From an uncultured Sulfitobacter sp. (GTDB lineage: Bacteria > Pseudomonadota > Alphaproteobacteria > Rhodobacterales > Rhodobacteraceae), in NCBI RefSeq assembly GCF_947499945.1, contig NZ_CANMQD010000003.1, positions 335,981-399,980 on the forward strand: a DNA stretch of 64,000 nucleotides, read 5' to 3'. The notes under the pieces are model-generated. The model searched no databases and was not told the origin of the DNA. It saw only the letters and a program-made list of their open reading frames with translations. Below are positions 53,892 to 63,000 of the stretch, piece after piece; positions within the stretch are counted from its first letter, which is position 1; each line of letters begins with the position of its first letter. The position numbers were made by a program, and so were the translations under genes.

Positions 53892-55070
53892 ATGGCCAAG
53901 ATAAGCAATGCAATCGTGATCGGGGCTGGCATCGGCGGTCTGACGGTGGCTGCGGCCCTTGCACGGCGCGGCGTTGCGGTCACTGTGATTGAGCAGGCGG
54001 CGCAAGTCCGTGAGGTTGGTGCAGGCCTTCAGGTCAGCCCGAATGGTCTTGCGGTGCTGCGTGGATTGGGTCTGGAAAAGCGGCTGGTCGAGCGCGGAGC
54101 GGTGCGCGGACAAGCCGTCGTCATGCAGGCCCATGACCGTGCGGGGGATGTGGCGCGGCTGGACCTGACACGGCTCCCGCCCGAACAGACCTACTACTTT
54201 ATGCACCGCGCCGATCTGATCGAAGTGCTGCGTAAGTCTGCGCTTGAGAACAATGTGAGCTTCGAGATGGGCCGCACGGTCGAGACTGTGGCAGCGGGCG
54301 AAATGCCGGAATTGACGCTCACCGACGGGACCACACGGCGTGCAGAGCTGATTGTGGGGGCCGATGGCATCCATTCGCGCGCCCGTGTGGCGCTGAACGG
54401 AGCGGATGCACCAATGTTCACCGGACAGGTAGCGTGGCGTGCCATTGTGCCGAACACAGTGGGGCACGGTGATGTCGCGATGGTCACCATGGGGCCAGGG
54501 CGACATCTGGTGAGCTATCCTTTGCGCGGGGGGGCTTTGGTCAACCTAGTGGCGGTGGAGGAGCGTGAGGCATGGGCCGAGGAAGGCTGGAACCATGCGG
54601 ATGACCCAGCCCATTTACGCGCTGCGTTTGACGGGTTCGGCGGACTTGCGGGGGAGATGATCACCGCTGTTGAGACGCCGACCCTTTGGGGGCTGCACCG
54701 CCATCCCGTGGCCCCTGTCTGGCAAAAGGGTGGAGTGGCGCTGCTGGGGGATGCCGCCCATCCGACGCTGCCGTTTCTGGCGCAGGGGGCGAATATGGCG
54801 CTTGAGGATGCTTGGGTGCTGGCCGATCATGTGGTGCGCGGTGGCACTGCTGCGCTGTCGCAGTACCAGAGTGTGCGGATGCCACGGGTTGCCCGTGTCA
54901 TCAAGGCCGCCGAGGGCAATGCGTGGCGTTATCACTTGCGGGCAGGTCCTGTCCGCTTTGCGGCGCACAACTTGCTTCGTTTGGGAAGCCGCTTTGCGCC
55001 CATGCGGATGCTGGGGGCGTTTGACTGGCTCTACGGGGTGGATGTGACCGCTAGTGCACCGCGGCTTTAG
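53892..55070 (+). CDS. FAD-dependent aromatic-type monooxygenase
   Basis: The protein has 392 aa. FAD dinucleotide motif GAGIGGLTVAAALARRG at residues about 10-26, the DG motif ELIVGADGIHSRARVAL near residue 155, and GDAAHPTLPFLAQGANM near residue 285. The pattern is close to 3-hydroxybenzoate 6-hydroxylase or salicylate hydroxylase, but the substrate is not fixed. No catabolic gene is next to it. It ends overlapping the arginase gene by 4 bp (convergent). Confidence 0.88.
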   Translation: MAKISNAIVIGAGIGGLTVAAALARRGVAVTVIEQAAQVREVGAGLQVSPNGLAVLRGLGLEKRLVERGAVRGQAVVMQAHDRAGDVARLDLTRLPPEQTYYFMHRADLIEVLRKSALENNVSFEMGRTVETVAAGEMPELTLTDGTTRRAELIVGADGIHSRARVALNGADAPMFTGQVAWRAIVPNTVGHGDVAMVTMGPGRHLVSYPLRGGALVNLVAVEEREAWAEEGWNHADDPAHLRAAFDGFGGLAGEMITAVETPTLWGLHRHPVAPVWQKGGVALLGDAAHPTLPFLAQGANMALEDAWVLADHVVRGGTAALSQYQSVRMPRVARVIKAAEGNAWRYHLRAGPVRFAAHNLLRLGSRFAPMRMLGAFDWLYGVDVTASAPRL

Positions 55071-55987
55071 AAAGCGCGGGTCGGCCGGTCAAATACGTTG
55101 CGGCCCAATGCGGAGGCTGCAAGATCTACCATAAGCTGTGCTGTGCGGCCCCGCTCGTCCAAAAATGGATTAAGCTCAACCAGATCAAGCGATGTCATCA
55201 ACTCGCTGTCGTTGATCATTTCCATCACCAGATGCCCTTCACGCACGGTCGCACCGCCTGGAACTGTGGTGCCCACAGCGGGGGCGGCGGCGGGGTCAAG
55301 GAAATCCACATCCAGCGAGACATGCAGCATGCCGCCTGCTGCTTCGACACGTTCAAGAAATGCGCCTAACGGCGTGGCGATCCCAGTTTCGTCGATCTGG
55401 CGCATGTCAACGCGGGTGATTGCGGTATCCTGCAAAGCGGCCCGCTCGGCTGGATCGACGGAGCGCAGGCCGATCATTGCGATATTCTCAAAGGGGAGCG
55501 GTGCGGGCAGGGCAGGCCAATCGGGGAATTCCGAGCGCCCTGTGACGTATCCCATCGGCGTGCCATGTAAGTTGCCGCTGTCTGTTGACTCCAGCGTATG
55601 AAAATCGCTGTGCGCATCGAGCCAGAGGACAAAAAGCGGGCGATCTACTTTTGCCGCAAAGCGCATTGCACCAAGGACAGTACCAGCGGCCAGTGCGTGA
55701 TCGCCGCCCATAGTGATGGGCATCCCACGCGCAAACGACGACTCTGTCGTGTCGGCAAGCGCATGGGTCCATGCAATCGTCTCTGACAGGCGATGCAACT
55801 TGGGGTGGGAAGTGTCGGTATAGGGGATCGGGGCCACATTACCGATGTCCGTCACCGTGTGTCCAAGGCTTTGCAACGCTTCGCCAAGGCCTGCGGTGCG
55901 GTAAGCGTCAGGCCCCATGATACAGCCGCGACGATTTTTACCACAATCAAGTGGTGCGCCTTGAAGAATACAGTGCTGGGGCTTCAT
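55067..55987 (-). CDS. rocF: Arginase
   Basis: The protein has 306 aa. Binuclear manganese ligands are in GGDHALAAG, DAHSDFH and SLDVDFLDP, and ELNPFLDE near the C-terminus is the usual arginase segment. It hydrolyses arginine to ornithine and urea. The start ATG 55987 (MKPQHCIL) was chosen by homologue-like length. It is divergent from an Lrp/AsnC gene, the usual regulator of arginine catabolism. Confidence 0.92.
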   Translation of the reverse strand: MKPQHCILQGAPLDCGKNRRGCIMGPDAYRTAGLGEALQSLGHTVTDIGNVAPIPYTDTSHPKLHRLSETIAWTHALADTTESSFARGMPITMGGDHALAAGTVLGAMRFAAKVDRPLFVLWLDAHSDFHTLESTDSGNLHGTPMGYVTGRSEFPDWPALPAPLPFENIAMIGLRSVDPAERAALQDTAITRVDMRQIDETGIATPLGAFLERVEAAGGMLHVSLDVDFLDPAAAPAVGTTVPGGATVREGHLVMEMINDSELMTSLDLVELNPFLDERGRTAQLMVDLAASALGRNVFDRPTRAF

Positions 55988-56095
55988 GAGGGGGATTCCT
56001 TTATGTGTTTGATCTGGTATATCTTTCACATACGGGAAAAGAATAGGGCGTATTTTGACCGTATTGCTATAATCCTGTGCAAATCGGAGGCGAAT

Positions 56096-56521
56096 ATGGA
56101 CAAAATGGACAATGCCCTGCTGGCAGCGCTGCGCCATGATGCACGTGCCTCTTTGTCGGATTTGGCGGCCCGTCTGGGCGTGTCTCGCGCCACGGTACGC
56201 ACGCGGTTGGAACGGCTTAAAACGCGCGGTGAGATTGTTGGATTTTCAGTCATCACGGCGGCAGATGTGGCGCGGGACCCCGTGCGCGGCCTGATGATGA
56301 TCGGGATCGAGGGGCGCGGGGCAGAGCGGATCAAACGCCAACTTGCCGCGATGTCAGAGCTGCGGGCGGTTCATTCGACCAACGGGCGGTGGGATTTGAT
56401 TGTGGAAATCGGCACAGCGACTTTGGGCCAGTTCGATCTGGTGCTGGACCGTATCCGCCGTCTGGACGGGGTAATCGCGTCGGAGACAAGTCTGCTTCTC
56501 AGCACGCAAAAAGCGGGTTAA
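56096..56521 (+). CDS. Lrp/AsnC-family transcriptional regulator
   Basis: The protein has 141 aa. N-terminal HTH (DNALLAALRHDARASLSDLA then VSRATVRTRLERLKTRG) and C-terminal RAM/AsnC ligand domain (RGLMMIGIEGRGAERIKRQL). It starts after CGGAGG, and a TATAAT at 56068-56073 could be its -10. It likely controls the divergent arginase gene. Confidence 0.9.
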   Translation: MDKMDNALLAALRHDARASLSDLAARLGVSRATVRTRLERLKTRGEIVGFSVITAADVARDPVRGLMMIGIEGRGAERIKRQLAAMSELRAVHSTNGRWDLIVEIGTATLGQFDLVLDRIRRLDGVIASETSLLLSTQKAG

Positions 56522-56522
56522 C

Positions 56523-56978
56523 TCAATCCTGAACCTTGCGCATCGCCTGTATCCACATGGCCGCAAGGCCCAGCGACAAGATTGCATTCCAGCCTGCCAT
56601 ACTGATGCCTGCCAGCTGCCATGCGATATCGTCACAGCGCACCAAGGGGGCGGCGAGGATCTGGTTGAGCAGTTCCTCGGCGCTGACATTATCAACACCG
56701 CTTGAGGTGCAGCTGGTCGGACCTTCCCACCAGCCTTGTTCAACGCCGACATGATAAAAACCGATCCCAGCGGTGGTGAGCGCAGCAACAGCACCCATCC
56801 ATGCCATACGGATTTCTCCTGTAAACAGAATGGCGAGGCCAATGAGGATAGCACTCGCATGGGGCCAACGCTGCCAGAGGCACAACTTGCACGGGGCCAT
56901 ATCGCCCAGATGTTGGAACCCGTAAGCGCCGAGAAGGACCGCAGCAGAGCCGAGAGTGGCCATAAGAATAAATCGCAT
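56523..56978 (-). CDS. DsbB-family disulfide bond formation protein
   Basis: The protein has 151 aa with four TM segments. The first Cys pair is in PCKLCLWQRW near residue 31. A second pair is at PTSCTSS and VRCDDI. It reoxidises DsbA using quinone (family knowledge). It overlaps the YqaA-like gene by 1 nt (TGATG), so they are an operon. It could serve the DsbA-like protein encoded at 16.3 kb. Confidence 0.85.
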   Translation of the reverse strand: MRFILMATLGSAAVLLGAYGFQHLGDMAPCKLCLWQRWPHASAILIGLAILFTGEIRMAWMGAVAALTTAGIGFYHVGVEQGWWEGPTSCTSSGVDNVSAEELLNQILAAPLVRCDDIAWQLAGISMAGWNAILSLGLAAMWIQAMRKVQD

Positions 56979-57556
56979 CACAAAACCTTTATGACAAGGA
57001 AACCGCCAACCAACAGGGCGACGGCGAGAGTGAACATTAAGGGCAAGCGTTTTTCGATGAAGTCGCGCACGGGTGCGCCGAATTTATAGAGCAGCAGCGC
57101 CACAAGGAAGAACCGCAAACCGCGTGCGAGGATCGAGGTCGCTATAAATGTGCCAAGCGGCATGGCGGTGACGCCCGACATGATGGTGATGACTTTGTAG
57201 GGGAAGGGTGTGACACCCGCGATCAGTACGGCCCAGAAACCGAAATTGTTGAACCGCTCCGAGAAGGCCTCCATCGCGTCAGCCTTGCCAAGGGCGTTCA
57301 GGATCGGCTCTCCCAAAGCGTCAAAGGCAAGCGCTCCGATCGCATAACCCAACATCCCGCCCAAGACCGAGGCCACCAGTGCGACACCCGCAATCATGAA
57401 GGCCCGGCTGGGACGGGCAAGGATCATCGGGATCATGATAATATCGGGCGGTATCGGAAAAACAGAGCTTTCGATGAACGACACAAACGCAAGCACCCAA
57501 AGGGCGTGGCGGTGCTCCGCAAGGCTAAGCGTCCAGTCATAAAGGCGTTGGATCAT
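56978..57556 (-). CDS. YqaA/DedA-type SNARE-associated membrane protein
   Basis: The protein has 192 aa. VTT-type pattern: FVSFIESSVFPIPPDIIMIP near residue 25, GGMLGYAIGALAFDALG, and GVTPFPYKVITIMSGVTAM. ATG 57556 (MIQRLYDW) was preferred over an upstream start. DedA-family proteins act in membrane lipid handling. It is co-transcribed with the DsbB gene. Confidence 0.85.
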   Translation of the reverse strand: MIQRLYDWTLSLAEHRHALWVLAFVSFIESSVFPIPPDIIMIPMILARPSRAFMIAGVALVASVLGGMLGYAIGALAFDALGEPILNALGKADAMEAFSERFNNFGFWAVLIAGVTPFPYKVITIMSGVTAMPLGTFIATSILARGLRFFLVALLLYKFGAPVRDFIEKRLPLMFTLAVALLVGGFLVIKVL

Positions 57557-57710
57557 GGCGCACGCTTCCCTTGTCTGCGGGGCTGGGGGTTTCGCCTTCA
57601 AAACCATCATGCGCAGGTCAGGTCAAGGGAGTTGCAGCCGAGATGATCAGCGCTGACTTTGACGTTTTTTGACTTGCCTCGCGATCAGCGGCAGGCTACA
57701 TCGGCGATGT

Positions 57711-57794
57711 GCCCGAGTGGCGGAATGGTAGACGCAGGAGATTCAAAATCTCCCGCCGCAAGGCGTGCCGGTTCGAGTCCGGCCTTGGGTACCA
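57711..57794 (+). tRNA. tRNA-Leu (CAA)
   Basis: An 84-nt tRNA with a long variable arm. Anticodon stem GGAGA/TCTCC around TTCAAAA (CAA), T-arm GCCGGTTCGAGTCCGGC, and encoded CCA at 57792-57794. Confidence 0.95.
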
Positions 57795-57958
57795 CATACC
57801 GCATTTTGATATGGGGCAAACTGCGGTTAAACGGTTTGCCCCCATATCCCTTTCCCCAATATATGACATTTTGCAGTTTAATTCGGGTGTACCGCCCGCA
57901 TGCAGGGTGTAGCCTTTTCAAAAGCGCTAGTTGGCGTGATCTGTAAGGGGCAGTCGGG

Positions 57959-59143
57959 ATGTCGCGGTTTTCAGTCTTCTTTTTGTATTTTGCTGCGGTA
58001 TTCCTTCAGGCGGGAGCTTACGGGCTGACCTTCATGCTGCCGCGTTTGTTCGAGAGCTTTGGCGCGAATGAAAAAGTTGTGGGGCTTATGCTCGGCGTAA
58101 CTGCCGTCTGCACTGTGGTTACTGTGTATTTCTCGGGGCATTTGTCGGATAGGTTCGGACGGCTGAGGACGCTGGGGTGCGCCTGTTTGGCGATTTCGGT
58201 GGCACTTGTGCTTTACGGGACTGTTGCAGTTGTCGGCATCTGGCTGGTGGTGGCGAGTGTGCTTCTCGGCTTTGGCTGGGGCCTGACCTACTCCTTGGGG
58301 CCGATTGTGCTGACCCGATTGGTAGGGGCTGATGACCGTGTCCGTTATTTTACGCTGCTGTCGGTTTTTGTCATGGCCGGGTTTGGCCTCTCGCCTGTAT
58401 TGGCTTCTGTGCTGGAAGGCTTTGGCTATTCGGTACGCGATGCGTTTTTGCTCACAGGGGTATTTTGTCTAGTAAGTGCGGTGCTGTTTTTTGTATTGGA
58501 TGCGCCGATCAAGATCCATGCGCTCGGCCAGCGGGCCGAGGCCCCTTCGCGCATTACGGGGGCTGCCTTGATGGGTGTGGCGCGGTCGAAAGCGGTCTTA
58601 CCTGTCACCATGGTCTGTCTGGGGGCGAGTGTCTTTGCGGGGCTAAACAACTTTCAAACGGTCTATGCCGATGCGCGCGGTTTAGATTATGCCAGTTTTT
58701 TCCTGACATACACAGTTACCGTTGTCGTGTGCCGCCTGCTGCTGGCGCGGTTTAAAGGGGGGGCGAACCCGTATCGGACAATTGCACTTTTGCAGTATGT
58801 GATGAGCCTAAGCATCGTTTTGTTCATCTTTAGCGGATCGAACGTTGCGCTATACCTCGTGGTGGCTGTGCTGTTCGGCGTAGGCTACGGCGTGTCCTAT
58901 CCGATCCTTGTCGCAATGACAGCTAACGATGCTGACGAGGATTTAAGCGCACAAACACTACAGGTTTTTGCGCTGACCTATTTCATTGGTATTTTCGGGT
59001 TTCCGCTCATTGCGGGGTGGATGATTGTTGACGTGGGCCCCGTGCCTTTGCTGTGGGTTGTGGCAATTTTGGCAGTGATTGAGGCGTCTTTGGCATTGCG
59101 CCGCTCCTTAGCGCACCAGCGACTTGCCGCCAAGCAGTTGTAA
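57959..59143 (+). CDS. MFS transporter
   Basis: The protein has 394 aa with about twelve TM segments. The MFS loop signature appears after TM2 as SGHLSDRFGRLRTLG (residues about 60-74). The substrate cannot be told. Single gene after tRNA-Leu. Confidence 0.85.
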   Translation: MSRFSVFFLYFAAVFLQAGAYGLTFMLPRLFESFGANEKVVGLMLGVTAVCTVVTVYFSGHLSDRFGRLRTLGCACLAISVALVLYGTVAVVGIWLVVASVLLGFGWGLTYSLGPIVLTRLVGADDRVRYFTLLSVFVMAGFGLSPVLASVLEGFGYSVRDAFLLTGVFCLVSAVLFFVLDAPIKIHALGQRAEAPSRITGAALMGVARSKAVLPVTMVCLGASVFAGLNNFQTVYADARGLDYASFFLTYTVTVVVCRLLLARFKGGANPYRTIALLQYVMSLSIVLFIFSGSNVALYLVVAVLFGVGYGVSYPILVAMTANDADEDLSAQTLQVFALTYFIGIFGFPLIAGWMIVDVGPVPLLWVVAILAVIEASLALRRSLAHQRLAAKQL

Positions 59144-60017
59144 CTGTGTTCGAATGATGTCCGACAAAAGCTGAAACAGATACAAAGACCCCATTGTCGT
59201 CTGATTTTGTCCTAATTATCAATTAATTGATTCGTAAAATTGTGGCAGACCGATACGCAGATCTGCATCAGTTATCTCAAATTTGCGGGATTGGTTCCTT
59301 CTTGTGAACAAGGAATTGGAGCGTATTATCGCCTACGAGGGCGTTTCATTTTTGAGATATTCGGGCTGATTGTAACAATGGTGGAAACAGTGACTGCCTT
59401 ATATTCGCACCGCAGTTTTAAGGATTTGTGATGAAGCCCCTTTTTTTCATAGGGCAAGGGCCCAGCGAAAAGTTTCTTATTTGGAAACAGTAACTCACCA
59501 ACAATCGGATCGCATGACGTTGGGTTAACCATGTTTTCCGGGTCCAACCTCCCTTGTGACACTTTTCAGACATTTTTCCCTTTGTCCGCTTGGCGTCACT
59601 TGGTATCCATAGGGCAGCCCAACTGGGGGGTTGACGACTATTGGTCCGGGGGCGGCCGCACATTTACTGCGTTCAAGAGCGTAGGAGAGGTGCAGTGCCG
59701 CATGTTTTGCGACCGCTGCTTATAGATTGGGGAACATCCTGTATGTTTCGCAGTCAGGCCACAATTTGGCCCGTCTCTCTCTCTATCTTGGAGGTAATTG
59801 GTGCGTGTTGCTATGGACCAACTATCGGAGCCTTTCGGGGTTTATGAGTTTGAACGGAGAAGAACATGAAGATGTCCTGTCTTACTATATACTTACACAC
59901 AGGGTTCCATTTTGCGCCCCTGTCGTCGTTTCCGACGGCTCATAAGCACACACACACCTTATCTTACAATCCGGCCGCGTCGCGCGCCGCGCGCGTCGCT
60001 GCATAGGAGCACACAAC
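59144..60017. other. Long intergenic region upstream of the giant repeat gene
   Basis: These 874 bp contain no credible gene. They should hold the promoter of the giant gene. A (CA)n run lies near 59946-59957, a GC-rich CGCGCG stretch near 59979-59996, and a GGAG ribosome-binding site at 60006-60009. I see no clear -10/-35 pair. Confidence 0.4.
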
Positions 60018-63000
60018 ATGATCAGAACAATTGATTTCAATAACCTTACGGCTGGTGAATCTGTAACAGACCAATATGCGGACATCGGTGTTCGTATTGT
60101 TGCCGCCGCCACGCCTCCGGGCGCCAATCAGGCGATGGTTTTTGACACAAATAATCCGACAGGCGAGGATGATGATCTGGCGACAGACAACCTCGACAAC
60201 GTTCTGATCATTTCTGAGGACGGTGATGCGACCGACCCCGATGACAATGCAACAGGCGGTGCATTCAACTTTGAGTTCGACAATCCGGTTGCGATCAAGT
60301 CGCTGACATTCCTCGACATCGAAGCGCCCGCGCGTTTGTTGTTCTTTGGTGCAGATGGCGCATTGATCAGTGACCAATTTGTGCCGCCAACAGGCGACAA
60401 CGGCCAAAGTGTCATCCAGCTGTTTGTGCCGGGCACGGCGCGGTTCGAAGTGGTGCTGCAAGGCTCTGGTGCAATCGATAACCTTGTGTACGAAGACCTG
60501 AACGTGGTTGACCCCGTCGATCCGGGCACAGGCGACGGCATTGTATCGGGCGACGATGCCGCCAACACAATCGACCTTGGCTTTACTGGTGATCCGGATG
60601 GCGACCGTATTGATGCGGGTGATGCGATCCTTGCAGGCGAAGCGCCTGATGATGACATTGTTGACGCTTTGGGCGGTGATGATACCGTAGAAGCAGGCAA
60701 CGGTAATGACGACGTTTACGCAGGTTCGGGCGACGATGTCGTCTCGGGCGGGGCAGGCGATGATCTGATCTATGGCGACCGTACGCTGGCGGATGACGAC
60801 ACACCTGTAGCCACTGGCGGCGCGCGCGAAAGCTTTAATTGGAGCGAAGAAGGCTTTATTAACGGCCAGACTGTTGCCAACTTCACGCAGGACACCGGCA
60901 CTGTCAATGTGACCTTCACCAACGTTTCCTCAACCCCTAAAACTGATTCAACCTTCTCTACCGATGCGCAGCGCATTGAGGGTATTGACGGTCAGGGCGA
61001 AACAGTCAGCAGCACAAGCTCGCTTGGGGCTCAAACCCGTGCAGATGGTCAGTTCGAAAGCTACGAGCTTGCGTTCGATACGCCCGTCAACAACGTTGAT
61101 TTCAACATCAACGAAATCACAGGCGACAGCCTTGTAAGCGTTCGCGCATTTGACGCCGATGGTAACCCGGTTGAAGTAACGCTTGTTGGTGGTGGCGGTC
61201 TGACGTTGCTGGATACCGATGGTTTGAACGGCTTGGATACTGCCGACAGTGATGGCGGGTATGCCTCTGCCACGAATCCGTTTTATTCACTGAACGTTGA
61301 TATCGTTGGCCCAGTTTCGCGGATCGAGATCGAGCATGTCCAGAATGGCGATGGCGGCTCAACCATGAACATCACCGATGTCTTCTTTACCACGGGCGAC
61401 ATTGTTGTTGTGGGAGAAAGCAATGATGATGATTTGTCCGGCGATGACGGCAATGACACAATCTTTGGCGAAACGGGTGATGATACGATCACTGGTGGCG
61501 CTGGCGCCGACAGTTTGTCTGGTGGCGACGATGCGGATCTGATTGTCGGTGGTGACGCGGGCGATGTTGTGGATGGCGGCACCGATGGTGACGACAACGA
61601 CACTCTCGATCTGCGCGACAGTGGCCCCTTGCGTGTTGTTGGGCAGACCCTCGATGCGGATGGCGACTCAACATCGGGTACAGTCGAGTTCCTGAATGCT
61701 GATGGTTCCGTTTCCGGTTCCATGACATTTACCGAGATCGAGAACCTGTTGCTGCCACCGATTATTGGCAATGTTGGGCCCGTTGCCGTTGATGATGAAG
61801 ATTCAACGAACGAAGAAACGGCTGTTATTGTGGACCTTTTGGGCAATGACACAGACGCGGACAACTCCAATGCCGAGCTTTCGATTGCGGCGGTTTCCGT
61901 CCCGGCGGCGCAGGGTACCGTGACCGACAATGGTGACGGCACTGTGACCTTTACGCCCGCGCTTGACTTTAACGGCGAAGCGACAATCAGCTACACCGTA
62001 TCAGACCCTGCGGGACTTGCGGACGATGGCATTGCGACCGTTACAGTTATCCCTGTCAACGATGCGCCTGTCGCTGTTGATGATACGGCAACAACGCCTG
62101 TAGACGAGGCCGTTATCGTTGATCTTCTGGGCAACGACACAGATGTCGACAACACCAACGATGAGCTGTCGATTGCCGCGGTTTCTGTTCCTGTTGAGCA
62201 GGGGACTGTGGCCGACAATGGTGACGGCACGGTCACTTTCACTCCTGCCGATGGTTTCACTGGCGATGCAACAATCACATATTCAGTATCCGACCCTTCC
62301 GGGTTAACAGACGATGGTGTCGCAACCGTGACGGTAACGCCTGCGGCAAATGTTGCACCTGTCGCTAACGATGACGCGGATGAAACAGACTTTAACACTG
62401 CAACAACCATTGACCTTCTGGCCAATGACACGGACGTCGACACCCCGCTCGAGGACCTCTTTGTTGTCGAGGCAACAGTCCCTGCGGATCAAGGCACGCT
62501 GACCGACAACGGTGACGGCACGTTTGAATTCACGCCTGCGCTCGACTTTGTTGGCGATGCGGTCGTTACCTATACCATTTCCGATGGTGAGCTGACTTCA
62601 AGTGCGACCCACACGATCACAGTAAACGAAAATCAGGCGCCACAGGCCTTTGAAGACATATCCTCCACCCCTGAAGAGACCGCCGTTATTGTTGACCTGC
62701 GCGGCAACGATATTGATCCTGACAACTCACTGGACGAGCTGACCCTGTCAGACATTTCCGTTCCGGCGGAGCAGGGCGAAGTGGTCGACAATGGCGACGG
62801 CACGGTGACCTTCACACCTGCGGCTGAGTTTAACGGCGACGCAACGATCACCTACACAATCACAGACCCACAGGGCCTGTCAGACGTAGGCCAAGCGATT
62901 GTAACCGTAACCCCCATCAATGACGCACCTGTCGCCGTTGATGATGAAGGCGAGACCGACGAAGATACCTCTGTGATCGTCAACCTCACGGGCAACGATC

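Noticed and set aside
59972..60000. GC-rich CGCGCG stretch as a terminator or operator
   Set aside because: The dyad is imperfect, and it lies immediately before the ribosome-binding site, so it is not convincing.
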